Assembly: GCF_050003625.1 (NCBI RefSeq)
Contig: NC_134399.1
Coordinates: forward strand, 151,894,473-151,958,472
Direction: 5' to 3'
Origin: Haematobia irritans
Taxonomy: Eukaryota > Arthropoda > Insecta > Diptera > Muscidae
Length of the DNA: 64,000 bases
Shown: positions 22,745 to 33,205 of the stretch, piece after piece
How positions within the stretch are numbered: the first letter of the stretch is position 1
Layout: each line of letters opens with the position of its first letter
Position numbers and translations under genes: made by a program
Notes under the pieces: model-generated
Seen by the model: the letters and a program-made list of their open reading frames with translations, nothing else
What the model was told of the DNA's origin: nothing
The model's database searches: none

Positions 22745-22879
22745 AGCTGTTCCTTTTCTTCAATAAAGTTGCATTAGTAAATTGCATTTATAATTTTCTC
22801 TTATAAAGTTGTTGATTTATATCCTTACGTTTTGTGACCTATGCATGCAAAATATTACTAGATATTAGCTTTTATAGGT
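22745..22879 (+). other. Candidate non-coding first exon and promoter
   Basis: A GC-richer stretch (22540-22740) precedes a pyrimidine tract (TTCCTTTTCTTC, about 22749-22760). A consensus donor, TTATAG/GTAAGT, follows at about 22879. The next consensus acceptor on this strand before a long frame is TGCTTACAG at 25773, just upstream of the first capsid-like gene. This could be that gene's 5' UTR exon. There is no transcript evidence; it is inference from spacing and splice signals. Confidence 0.25.
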
Positions 22880-24158
22880 AAGTAGAAATTTTGTGGATTC
22901 GATTGTCTACTAAAACATGTGACTGTGGCAAATGACAAAGGAAATGTCATGAAGTGTTTTTTTGTATATGGTGATTCCATAGCGTTAAATGAACCGGCCT
23001 TCTAATAAAAGTTTCTATGCATAAGTATATACAATTATTATTATTTGATTAAGTAATTACATAGTATGTTGTATGCTGATGTATAGACCAGTGTCTAAAG
23101 TCTGAAGAAAAAATGTGGGACCTATATATTTGTTATAAGACACGTCAAAACGATTTTTGTGTATAGGAAGATTGTGAAATATTGAAAAATTTGTTCCCGA
23201 TCCCCAAAAATATAAATATTTGTGATTACGACGAATTTCTTCCAGTTGTAATCATCCTCTCAATCCTGATTAATTTGCGGATATATCACCTCAATTTTAC
23301 GTCTTGGGCATCTACAATCCGCAATTTTATATCAATTTGCTGGACGATTAGAATTTTGTTTTAGGGAACAAATCTACTTTAGCAAAATTTGTTAAAAACG
23401 AACAAATTTTTTTGGATATAGGAGAAGGGATTTTAAACCGAAAATTTAAAGTAACAAATTTAGACCCACACAATTTGTTGGAATTTTTGATTCCATATGC
23501 TGATATAAGATTATATAGTTTGGACAATCATATTACTTTTATGTGGAAAATGTTTAACGAGGTCTAAGCGGTAAATCAACAATGGTCCAATTGAATATGA
23601 CCAAAATTCAACGTTGGCATTTTCTCACGTTATAAAGATGCTATTTTATGTAGGTTACCCAGATATTGTTCGCTTTAACCATAAATTTGGTACAAAATTA
23701 GTTATTTGCATGGATATTTCAAGAAAATTCGTTGGCACCTGAAAAATATTCGTTGGAGCCTTTATTTCGTTGTATGTTTGACTGCATTGGATTTGGGTAG
23801 AAGATGAGTTCTTGTATGTTTCTTACAGTGGTAATTTTATTATTTATTTTAATCCTACAGTAATGATAAAAAAAGATAAAGAAGCGAAGGCCATATTATG
23901 GGAGAAGTTACTTCAATACTTGTGTTTGCTAATATTGGTCCAATAGTTCTAATTTTACCGGAAAAAAATATGTGAATAGAACACAAATGAGGATCACATT
24001 TAATTGTCGATCCTGTATGAATATATTTACAAATTGGACAAAAATGTTCCCAAAGGGTATCGATGTCACAACATGTTAGCCTGATATCGAAATAAATTAT
24101 TTTCGCCCAATTGCAGGATTTTTTACTTTTAATTATTATACGATCCTTGGACAAAGTA

Positions 24159-24540
24159 CACACAAAAAAGTTTTTTTATTCACTATCAAAATTAATTGAT
24201 CCAATTATTTTTTAATTGAAATTTCTTCAATCAAGAAAATGATTATTAATCACAGTATTAATTAGAAATAAATAATGTATGTTTGATTAAAAAATCAATT
24301 GATTTCTTTCTGCACTTACAATTAATTTTTTAATTGATTCAATTAAAATGATTTTGGTCGAATCATCATTTTTTAATTGAGGCAATTAATTACTTATTGT
24401 ATTATTTTTTTCTGATTCACGAAATTAATTAAACCAAAAATGTAAAAATTTTCAATATTTTTCTTAACTGAGTTTGATTTGATTAAAAAGTTAATTGTGA
24501 ATATTAGCTAATTATAACTAAAATTATTCCTATAAATCGA
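24159..24540. mobile_element. TA-flanked ATTAATTGAT-rich MITE
   Basis: The left end is TA/CACACAAAAAAG followed by many ATTAATTGATCC/TTTTTAATTG units, typical of the family also seen at 29164, 33848, 38628, 40001 and 42239. The right end is degraded near 24540. Confidence 0.55.
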
Positions 24541-25774
24541 ATCATTTCTAACACCCATTGTGCATCATTTTTTCATGTAACTATCAGGGCTGTGGAGTCG
24601 AGCCAATTTTGCTCCGGGTAATATAACTGAATCTCATTAATAACACTCGTTTGTAATTCAATTATGAAGGGTTCTAAAAATAGACCGATATAAACTATCT
24701 CATTTATTTATGTGTGCAAAAAAGCTCTAAATTCCACATTGACGCCAATTGAACCCTATATTTCAAATTTAAAGACAATTGGTTCCAATGTTCAATAAAC
24801 TAAATAATCCCATAAGTCTATAAAAAGGCCCCGTCATAATATGAGCAGATACCAACAATCTTCAGCATATGTATTTATAAAAAAAAAAAAAAAAAACAAA
24901 TTAAAAATAATAATAATAATTCAGCTTCAAGAAGTGCAATTTTAAGCCTTAAACCAACAAAAAACCACTAATTTGATTTTGTGGGCGTCAAACCTTCGAT
25001 CCAAATTTAATGTGGAGGATTCTATGCGCTCAATAATCGATTTATGTAAGGTTATATCGAAATCTGGAATGGTAATGGCCTTATTTTGCATATTTCTTTA
25101 GGGATCTAAAATTTTGGCAAGACGTATGAAAATTTCAGGCTGGCAAAAATGCTACACCATTTATCAAAATCAAACTAACCTAACCTAACCTATGTGCTCC
25201 AGAAGTCAAATCAGAAGATCGGTTTATATATAAGTGCTATGTCACAAAATTTTCCTATGACCTGTCTTCGAGCGGCTTCGGCATTCGGCCACGAATCGGT
25301 CTTCGGCGTCACCAAATTATCAGGAACCTTTTACAATACCCGCATGTAGTATCTCATCTTATTCGAATTTAGGACAATGTAAAACTTTGCAACACCTCTT
25401 GGATTTAAAAAAAAATATCAGGCATATCTGTTCAGATTCGGATAAAACTCACAAAAAAACACTTAGTTTTCTTAAATTCAGATATAGATAGAATTGCGAA
25501 GTATCAACCACATCGTATGAGATTTAAAATACGACTAGTTGACTTTGACCATCGAGAAGATTTCAAAGATTATCAAATATAGATTTTAAAAAGAAATTAT
25601 AACTAAAATATACGGCATTAATTGACTCCTCAATATTTCAATTATCAATATTTTTAATGATCTTAACCGTGTTCTGCTAGTAATAAGAATAAGTGGATTT
25701 TATTATTAAGTCCAATAATTGTCTTACTGTTACCCCAATGACATCTATATGCCACAAATTTGTCTGCTTACAGC

Positions 25775-25797
25775 ATGAAATACAGATAATGAAATAA
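25775..25797 (+). promoter_or_regulatory. Two tiny upstream ORFs before the first capsid-like gene
   Basis: Right after the acceptor CAG (25771-25773) come ATG-AAA-TAC-AGA-TAA (25775-25789) and ATG-AAA-TAA (25789-25797). The last base of the second stop is the first base of the main ATG (TAATG), an arrangement that favours termination-reinitiation and could limit translation. Confidence 0.4.
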
Positions 25798-27357
25798 TGG
25801 AAGACGTTATTACATCGAATAGTTTAAATAAATTACTAAACAAAATCGTAAAGAATTTTAATACATTATTGCAATGTCCCGCACGATTTTCGGGAAACAG
25901 AGAAGAAGAGGATGTAAACCACTTCATTGAATATATTACGTATTATAAAAGCTTCAAAGGCATAAGCGATGAACAAGCCTTACAAGAATTATCCCATTTA
26001 TTGGAGGAACCAGCATTTTCATGGTGGTCGCATAGACAAAATAAATTTGCAACATGGCAGGAAGCTCTGACAGAATTACAATTCAAATATTCTCGGCAAA
26101 GATCAGAAAATACAATATTCGCTGATTTGTTAAAGCTTACCTACAATGATTATCCTACCATAGATGATTTTCTTAATGAAAAATATGACATTCTGAATGA
26201 ATTGCCAGAATGTCGGCTAAGTGAAGGCAGCAAAATCGCAATTATTTATGGATTATTGCCAAACGATATGCAAAAAGAAAAGGAATTTTCAGCCATTTCA
26301 TCTAGAGATGAGTTCAAGGAATATCTATTAAGATACAAACAAACTGAGAGTGATGGAAATCCTCTTTCGAAAAAAATTAAATTAGAAGTTGAAGCAGAGG
26401 TGAGAGAAGTACATGTAATGTCCGAGAGTGTTGCTACCGATGATTTAAAACAAACTCGCTGTATCTTTTGTAAGAGAAAGAGACATTTGTGGTATATGTG
26501 TAATATGTTAAGCGAAGAAAATTTGGCAGCTATGTATGAATATTTTGATGCTACACTATTGGACAAATGCAAGGAATGTGTATTAAAACACAGACAAAAA
26601 TTAAATTTGTCGGGATTTCCAAAAATTCACATTAGAGAGACACTCTTAGCTGTACCAGGTAGTTCTACAAATGCCGATACGGAATATACGGATATAATGG
26701 AAAAAATAAATCGCATAATAGATGAGTCAGAAAGTTATTGTCCAAACATTGAGAATAATCTTAAAATAACATCTGTAAAAGCTGTTGAAGAACTTCCTGG
26801 CGTCAATATAAATACACAATGCATGCAGACAAATGACACTCCTAATTTATTAATAACATCAGTAATTTCTTCATCTGGCATAAATGTGAACGAAAATAAT
26901 TTATTAAACATTCCGAAGGACAATTCTTTGCCTACCACGGAGAATATGCAATCCACTCCAATTCATGTAGATGGCTGCAAAACAAATTCACAAAATCCAG
27001 CTATTCAGAAGAAAAAAATTCGATGCAAATTCTGCAGAAAATGTGGACACCAATGGCATACGTGCTTTAGGATTCCAATTCAGCTACAAAGTTTAATTAC
27101 GGAACTAGAATCAGGTGAGCTTTACACTTCCGATAGGATTGGATTACCCTATATTATATATTGTCTTTTTAAAAATAGCTGAATGCACTGATAATGGAGA
27201 TATACAAACGGAAAAAACGGAATGTACTTCGATTCTTCAGTTAATTGATGGAGCCCAAGAATCTCAAAATGAACTTCAGAATGAAATCATGTTATTATCA
27301 AAAATTAAAGAAGAACCCTCAGTTTTAATTGATAGTGATGAAGCGGGTACTAAGTAG
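25797..27357 (+). CDS. Arc-like/Gag-derived capsid protein with two CCHC knuckles (gene 1)
   Basis: Coding runs 25797-27114, then a 64 bp intron (GTGAGC...AAATAG, 27115-27178), then 27179-27357, giving 498 residues. Residues ~20-180 resemble the two-lobed capsid of Ty3/gypsy Gag and fly Arc: CPARFSG, FIEYITYYKSFKGISDEQAL, AFSWW, TWQEAL, IDDFLNEKYDILNELP and IIYGLLP. Zinc knuckles of the form C-X2-C-X4-H-X4-C lie at C222/C225/H230/C235 and C410/C413/H418/C423. A block DIMEKINRIIDESE (299-312) is shared with gene 2. The start follows a consensus acceptor at 25773, so a 5' UTR exon is likely. AATAAA is at 27516-27521. No protease, reverse transcriptase, integrase or LTR was recognised nearby, so this is likely a domesticated gag. 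Fly Arc proteins form RNA-carrying capsids; that role here is inference. Reading through the intron gives an alternative 461-residue form. Confidence 0.75.
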
Positions 27358-27515
27358 ATCACAAAATAGATGATTAAAATTATTGTAAGCATTTTTATAT
27401 ATAACACAGTATATAGCAAAATTAGTGATTAATTTATACTAAATTGTAAACAAAGGCTCAGCCTTATTAGCATTTAAAGAATTGAAGAACATATTGAATA
27501 CTTCTTAACTAAAAG

Positions 27516-27521
27516 AATAAA
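27516..27521 (+). terminator. Candidate poly-A signal AATAAA of gene 1
   Basis: This is the first canonical AATAAA downstream of the stop at 27357. Cleavage site not determined. Confidence 0.4.
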
Positions 27522-28136
27522 AATCATTATGGATACAGAAATGCTCAACAATAGTTAGTCATACGAATAATAATGCATACTGCATGTAAACAGTTGTCGC
27601 TATAAAGTTTCAAATTATTTTAATTATTTATTGTTGGTTTCTTCTTCAATAATTTCACTGTAGTTTTCATACTTTACCTCTATTTTAGTTTAGATACTCT
27701 TGTAGTTTAGTCAGCCTATGGTTTAAGTTGGAATCAAAACAATTATGAAATTATTTATTATTATTTTTTTTTATTAAATTTTTGACCAATTTTATTAAAA
27801 AATATATGTAAGTACTAAATTTAATAAAAGTTTTCAAGTCAAACAATATAATGTAGATTTCATCCTTAAATACACAAACCGACACCAATATATATTAACA
27901 AATACAAGGTGTTTTATTATGGGACCAAATATTTTTCTTTTTTCGTGAAAGAGAAACTACAACATTTTTCTTATTTAAAACGTTCAAATACATTTGTTAC
28001 AAAGAAAGTATTAAAGTATCGTCGATTTGACTCAAATTCATTCAAAGTATGCAAACTTAATTAGGTTTAGCGGTTATCTTTAGAATAAAATTTTTCAACT
28101 AATCTCAACAAATGAATCGGGCTCTCAAAATTTTAA

Positions 28137-28705
28137 TTATATAGAAAATTTTGTCAAAATTTTATTTCTATAGAAAATAGAAAATTTTGTCAAAATTTTA
28201 TTTCTATAGAAAATTTTGTCAAAATTTTATTTCTATAGAAAATTTTGTCAAAATTTTATTTCTATAGAAAATAGAAAATTTTGTCAAAATTTTATTTCTA
28301 TAGAAAATATTGTCAAAATTTTATTTCTATAGAAAATAGAAAATTTTGTCAAAATTTTATTTCTATAGAAAATTTTGTCAAAATTGTATTTCTATAGAAA
28401 ATTGTGTTAACATTTTATTTCTATAGAAAATTTTGTCAAAATTTTATTTCTATAGAAAATGTTGTAACAATTTTATTTCTATAGAAAATTTTGTCAACAT
28501 TTTATTTCTATAGAAATTTTTGTCATCATTTTATTTCTATAGAAAATTTTGTCAAAATTTTAGTTCTACAGAAAATTTTATAAAAAAAAACAAAATTTTC
28601 TATAGAAATAAAATTTTAACAAAATAATAAAAAAGAAAATTTTGCAAAAATTTTATTTCTATAGAAAATGTAGTCATTTATTTATTTATTTTATATAGAA
28701 AATTT
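28137..28705. repeat. Minisatellite of ~29 bp palindromic units
   Basis: Units of TTTTGTCAAAATTTTATTTC + TATAGAAAA recur about 18 times with some inserted TAGAAAA duplications and a short inverted section near 28585-28630. Each unit contains the palindrome TTTCTATAGAAA. A few units also occur at 2560-2620. It lies between the two capsid-like genes. Array length should vary between individuals. Confidence 0.85.
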
Positions 28706-28844
28706 TGACAAAAAAAAACTGAAGTACATCTTAGTTGAAAAGGAATATTTTTCAAAATGTACCAAAGCATCAAGAATTCTACCATCTACCAAAAAATAAA
28801 AAATCTACCATATTTTGGTAGAATTCTACCAATTGTGGCAACCG

Positions 28845-28925
28845 TGGTCTAAGACCAATATTTCGATATGTTACAAACGGAATGATGAAGTTAATATACG
28901 AATCCTATGGTGGAATTTCAACTTC
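28845..28925 (+). repeat. Tail fragment of hairpin-headed repeat
   Basis: GTCTAAGACCAATATTTCGA and TTACAAACGGAATGATGAAG match the tail seen at 59790-59850. The body is missing. Confidence 0.5.
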
Positions 28926-29163
28926 ATTCAAATTAGAAAATAAAGTCCATTAAGAATGTAATTACGTTTTTAATACAAATGTTAATTATCCGAATTTCCA
29001 ATTTAGATATATATTTGAATTTTTTTTTTGGAAATAACTCGTTTCTGTTACTCTACATTCGTTCCTTAAATCGTGACTCTAATGCAAAGAAAAATCCAAC
29101 TATAATTAGAAACGAAATCTTATGAGAAAGCGCTAAATCATATACATCCCTATATAGTAATTA

Positions 29164-29441
29164 CACGAAAATTGTTTCATCAAAATTAGAAATAATTAAT
29201 TTTAAGAATGAATCAATCAAAAAAATTATTTGAAAGAGTAAGTGAAGTTCAATAAATAATTGATTGGATCAATTGAATCAATCAATAATAATTGATTGCC
29301 TGAATTGAATCAATTACAAAAAATAATTCAAAGTACCGAAGAAATCAATAAATTGTTTCCTCAAATATATTTTTTTATTTCCAATTAATTCTGTAATTTA
29401 AGCAATTTCAATTCAAATACTTTCGTGATTTTTTTCTTGTG
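29164..29441. mobile_element. TA-flanked ATTAATTGAT-rich MITE (278 bp)
   Basis: The ends are TA/CACGAAAATTG and TTTTTTTCTTGTG/TA, with repeated AATCAATTAAT cores inside. It ends 50 bp before the splice acceptor of the second capsid-like gene (CTACAG, 29488-29493). Confidence 0.65.
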
Positions 29442-29510
29442 TACTTTTAAAAATACATAATAGTAATTAATGTGTCCTTCTATTCACCTACAGATTCACA
29501 TCAATGAAAA

Positions 29511-31211
29511 ATGGATAATCAATCTACATGTAATTTGGATGAACTCGTTACTAATTTGCTGGGTAATTTTAATACACTATTAGATTGTCCAGCTAGATTT
29601 TGTGGAACCTATGGTGGACAAAAAATACAACAATTTATTGAATACGTTAAAACGTATAAAAGAATAAAATGTATAAATGATGCACAAGCATTACAAGAAT
29701 TGGGATATTTACTAACGGAACACGCTCATCTATGGTGGTTAAGGAGGAAATGTCATTTTACAACATGGTGCGAAGCACTAACTGCTTTACAAAACCAATA
29801 TACCAAACAAAGGCCAGCTTATTTAATATACAAGGATATATTCGAGCACAAATTTGAAGACTATACCGAAGAGACGGAGTTTATCGATGATAAATATGAG
29901 CTACTAAGTGAACTGGCGGATCCAAAACAAAATGAACAAAATAAATTGGATATGATTTTTGGCCTTTTACCAAATAACATACAAGCCAAATTGGAATATG
30001 TGAAAATACTAAATGTAGCAGAATTGAAAAGACAAATATTAAATATTAAGGGTAGAAAAAGTGCTACAACTGAGGGGAAGAACAGTGAAAGCCATGATGT
30101 TACCAAAGCTCTATCTAATGCGAAAAGAAAACACGATTCGAAGGGACTACAGGTGGAGAACGTAGCCACTAGTGCTTCAAACCACGTGGAAACACTTTGT
30201 TCAACTTCCACAAACTCTACCAATTCAAATGATAAGGAACCGGTTATAAAGGTTCGACGTACAGAAGATTTAATGCCACATGTAAAAATTGAAGAAAAAG
30301 ATATATCCAGTCCGCAATCTCAAGAAGAATTTATTAGTACGGCCTCAGTTTCACCCATTAATGCAGATGATAACACTAACTTTCAAATTGATGTGGATAT
30401 AATGAATCAAATTAACCATATTATAGACGAATCCGAAATGAATTGTGATAATTTATGTGATACCACGGTCCAAATTCAATCTACTCTTATGCCAATAACG
30501 GAAACTCCAACGACTACAATAGGTTTTTTACTCAATGGAGAAACTACCATTCAAGCTGAAGTTAGTAAAAAACCACACCCTGCAGTTCGCGCTGCTGTTG
30601 CTGTAAGCTTGCCAAAGAAGCAACGATGTAGCTATTGTCGAAAATATAATCACATTGCTCAAGATTGTTTAAAGAGATTAAGACATATGGAGCTGTTCCC
30701 CGAAAAGTTTATCAAAAAACCTAAAGAACCGGTAGAGATTACCACTAACAACAACAAGGATTCTAGTATGACAGAGCAGGCGGAGACTACAAATAACAAT
30801 AATAACAGCAATGTTAACCCTTCTACTACCGAAAACATCACAACCACAACACCTACTACCACATCACCACCTTCCTTTAACTCAGATGTACCTGCTCCAA
30901 CAATATCAATACCTCAGCAAAATGTGGCGTCTACCACTACCACTTCGACTCCCATTGTTAATCATAGTATATCTTTGGCGCAAGTATCAACAACGTTTAG
31001 TCATCATATTAACACAACGACGTCTTCAATATTTCCTCTTACTACAAAATTAATTGCTCCCATAAATGGACCCTCTCCAAGTAAGCAACTAGCAGCCAAA
31101 CTACGTGGTATAAATAGAGCTTCTCTAAAGTGTCATCAATGTGGAACAGTTGGTTTTTATAAAAGTATATGTCCTAATTGTAGTCCTATTTATAATTCAC
31201 AAAAAATGTAG
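29511..31211 (+). CDS. Arc-like/Gag-derived capsid protein with long Thr/Asn-rich tail (gene 2)
   Basis: This is a single coding exon of 566 residues. Residues ~20-180 match gene 1 block by block: CPARFCG, FIEYVKTYKRIKCINDAQAL, HLWW, TWCEAL, FIDDKYELLSELA and IFGLLPNNIQAK. A Ser/Lys-rich linker follows, then VDIMNQINHIIDESE (295-309), shared with gene 1. A knuckle lies at C373/C376/H381/C386, then a Thr/Asn/Pro-rich stretch (410-510). The C-terminal motif C541-X2-C544...C554-X2-C557 looks like a third metal site; as a CCHC knuckle its His would be replaced by Phe549. The consensus acceptor CTACAG (29488-29493) sits 17 bp upstream of ATG, implying a 5' UTR intron. A uORF at 29504-29518 overlaps the main start out of frame. 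No pol genes follow. Likely a domesticated paralogue of gene 1. Confidence 0.75.
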   Translation: MDNQSTCNLDELVTNLLGNFNTLLDCPARFCGTYGGQKIQQFIEYVKTYKRIKCINDAQALQELGYLLTEHAHLWWLRRKCHFTTWCEALTALQNQYTKQRPAYLIYKDIFEHKFEDYTEETEFIDDKYELLSELADPKQNEQNKLDMIFGLLPNNIQAKLEYVKILNVAELKRQILNIKGRKSATTEGKNSESHDVTKALSNAKRKHDSKGLQVENVATSASNHVETLCSTSTNSTNSNDKEPVIKVRRTEDLMPHVKIEEKDISSPQSQEEFISTASVSPINADDNTNFQIDVDIMNQINHIIDESEMNCDNLCDTTVQIQSTLMPITETPTTTIGFLLNGETTIQAEVSKKPHPAVRAAVAVSLPKKQRCSYCRKYNHIAQDCLKRLRHMELFPEKFIKKPKEPVEITTNNNKDSSMTEQAETTNNNNNSNVNPSTTENITTTTPTTTSPPSFNSDVPAPTISIPQQNVASTTTTSTPIVNHSISLAQVSTTFSHHINTTTSSIFPLTTKLIAPINGPSPSKQLAAKLRGINRASLKCHQCGTVGFYKSICPNCSPIYNSQKM

Positions 31212-33190
31212 TCCATAAGTTAACAGAAAAAAACATATGTGATGTGTTTGCCGAATAGCATGTAAAGCTATAAGTAAGTCACAAAAAATCTAGAAAATCA
31301 GTCAATAGAAAAGTCTTTACGCTCGAGCAATAGCCATTAGTACTTTTGATAAGAATAAGCAAATAATATCAGTTATAATGGACGAATTCTACCTCAGAAT
31401 ATTTCAAAGTAACAGCTGCTGGCAGGATGTTCGTTTCCAAATTCACTTGATTGCATTGGTAAATGTCCAAAGAAATGTCAATGTTATCAAAATTATAGTT
31501 ACAAATTTCTAAGCCTGATTTGGATGTTAGAATCAATACATTAAAGATGTTGTACCATAAGCTTATCCTACATTTAACGCCGCATTGAAACGCCTAGAAT
31601 TTCAATATCAAACAAAATTTCAATACAAAATGCTCAAGTTATCAAGTTCACCATCGTGGAGTTTCATGCAGGACTGGATATAAAATTGTAAGTGATTTTC
31701 TTTTTTTATATTGTAGAAGTAGCGTAGTTTCAAGTTAAACTTATAATATCTTTTGTAAGTACAGCCTGACTTGGGCCCATTATTTAAAATTCTTAAAATT
31801 CTTAACCTTTTTGGACAGCCTATTAAGTTTTAAGTCTAAATGTAAATGAAATGAAATCATTTCAATTAAATTGAAGCTATCAAAATACCCAACTATTTGG
31901 GGTAAAGATGGTATAAATCGTAAGTATTTAGATTTTCCATACACTCGGAGAAATTTTCTGGTTGTAACACCAGGCAAGCCTTGCTAAGTAGTCAAAACAT
32001 TTTCTAAAAAGGGAAAAGTATTTATTGACTTTTACAAAACAAAAATTGTCATAGATTAACCGCAAAATTTAAATTAAAGAGGTTTTCTGGACTACAATTC
32101 ACACCGTCACAGACCTGAAAAATGTACACGAACATTTTTTCTATGCGGACCAAGTATAGATACAGCTATCGTAGGATATATTTTATTGAACAAAATTCCA
32201 TTATATTGTAGTTTTACCGCCAAAATATGTTCTATCTGTAAATAAAATGCATTGCAGAAAAAAATCTGATTAAATTTTTCGATCAGAAGTACGAAAAAAG
32301 TGGCCCCACGTGTGAGCCAGAATAACTAACATTTTGGGAGGTGTGAAGAATGTGTGTTGTGTGGTGTACAGTGCGGTAAGAAATAGAACAGTCATGATAA
32401 GCTCATTTTGCTTAAAATAATTGTAGTGATAATTTGAAGTATAAATTTAAATTATTTAACTAATTTTATACCGAACGATTAGACAAAAGCTTTTCAATTT
32501 TTTGTTTTGAAGCTAGACAACTTTAAAGCCGAAATGAGATATATATAGATAGTGAAACACAGGGTTGTTAAGTTATTTGTGCAAATTAATATGCATGCAT
32601 ATTTTTCAGTGCAAATTGTTCAAAGCAAATATTTCGCAGTTTTTCCATGTATTGCAGTACTAAGTTAGTTTTTGCGAAAAAAAAGAATATCAGCTTGTAT
32701 CACCGAAAATAGGATCTCGCTCTAACGTTTTTTGTATGGAGTACAACAGTTTTTCGTACGAAAACGTGTTCTTATATCCAACAAATTTTTGTTATTCATA
32801 AAGAAAAAATTTTTGTGTGCAGAAAAAGGGAAGGCAGTCAACGTAGTTGTTGCAACAATCATCCGTTTGCTGAAACAGCAAACCTTTTTTCTCTGCTGAA
32901 ATAGCAAACAAATACTGCTGAATTAGCAAACGTGTTTGCTAAAAATTTTTGAAACATCTCTGCTGAAATATCACACTGTATTAGTTGAAATAGCTGACAT
33001 TGGGTCTTTTCGGAAACGTAATGTTGCGCTGCAAATGCTAAGCAACTTTGATGTTGTTGCGCATTTGTTGCTGATCAGATATTCCAGATGCTTTCTTGTT
33101 TTGTTTGCAATTTAGAACGCAAGAACACCACAAATGGAAAAATGTATAACAAATTTGATTTGTGAATTAGATGATTCTTCAAAAACAAAA
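31212..33190. other. Mostly unassigned stretch downstream of gene 2
   Basis: No gene is recognised. Contents are a truncated copy of the TGTCTGTTCTGG element family (about 32097-32397), an AGTACTAAG-ended MITE half (from 32657) and unassigned AT-rich sequence. No canonical AATAAA lies close behind gene 2's stop. Confidence 0.5.
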
Positions 33191-33205
33191 AAGACTACTG
33201 AAGTA

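Noticed and set aside
24591..24610. CAGGGCTGTGGAGTCG, a hAT-like terminus
   Set aside because: No matching right end or 8 bp duplication was found; kept only as a solitary end.
25797..31211. Intact LTR retrotransposon as the source of the two capsid genes
   Set aside because: No LTRs, primer-binding site, protease, reverse transcriptase or integrase frames were found within several kb, and the two genes have introns or acceptors just before ATG.
31440..31540. Cys-rich CPKKCQCYQNYSYKF frame resembling a leucine-rich-repeat cap of Toll-type receptors
   Set aside because: Only one short block, stops on both sides and no repeats nearby; probably chance.
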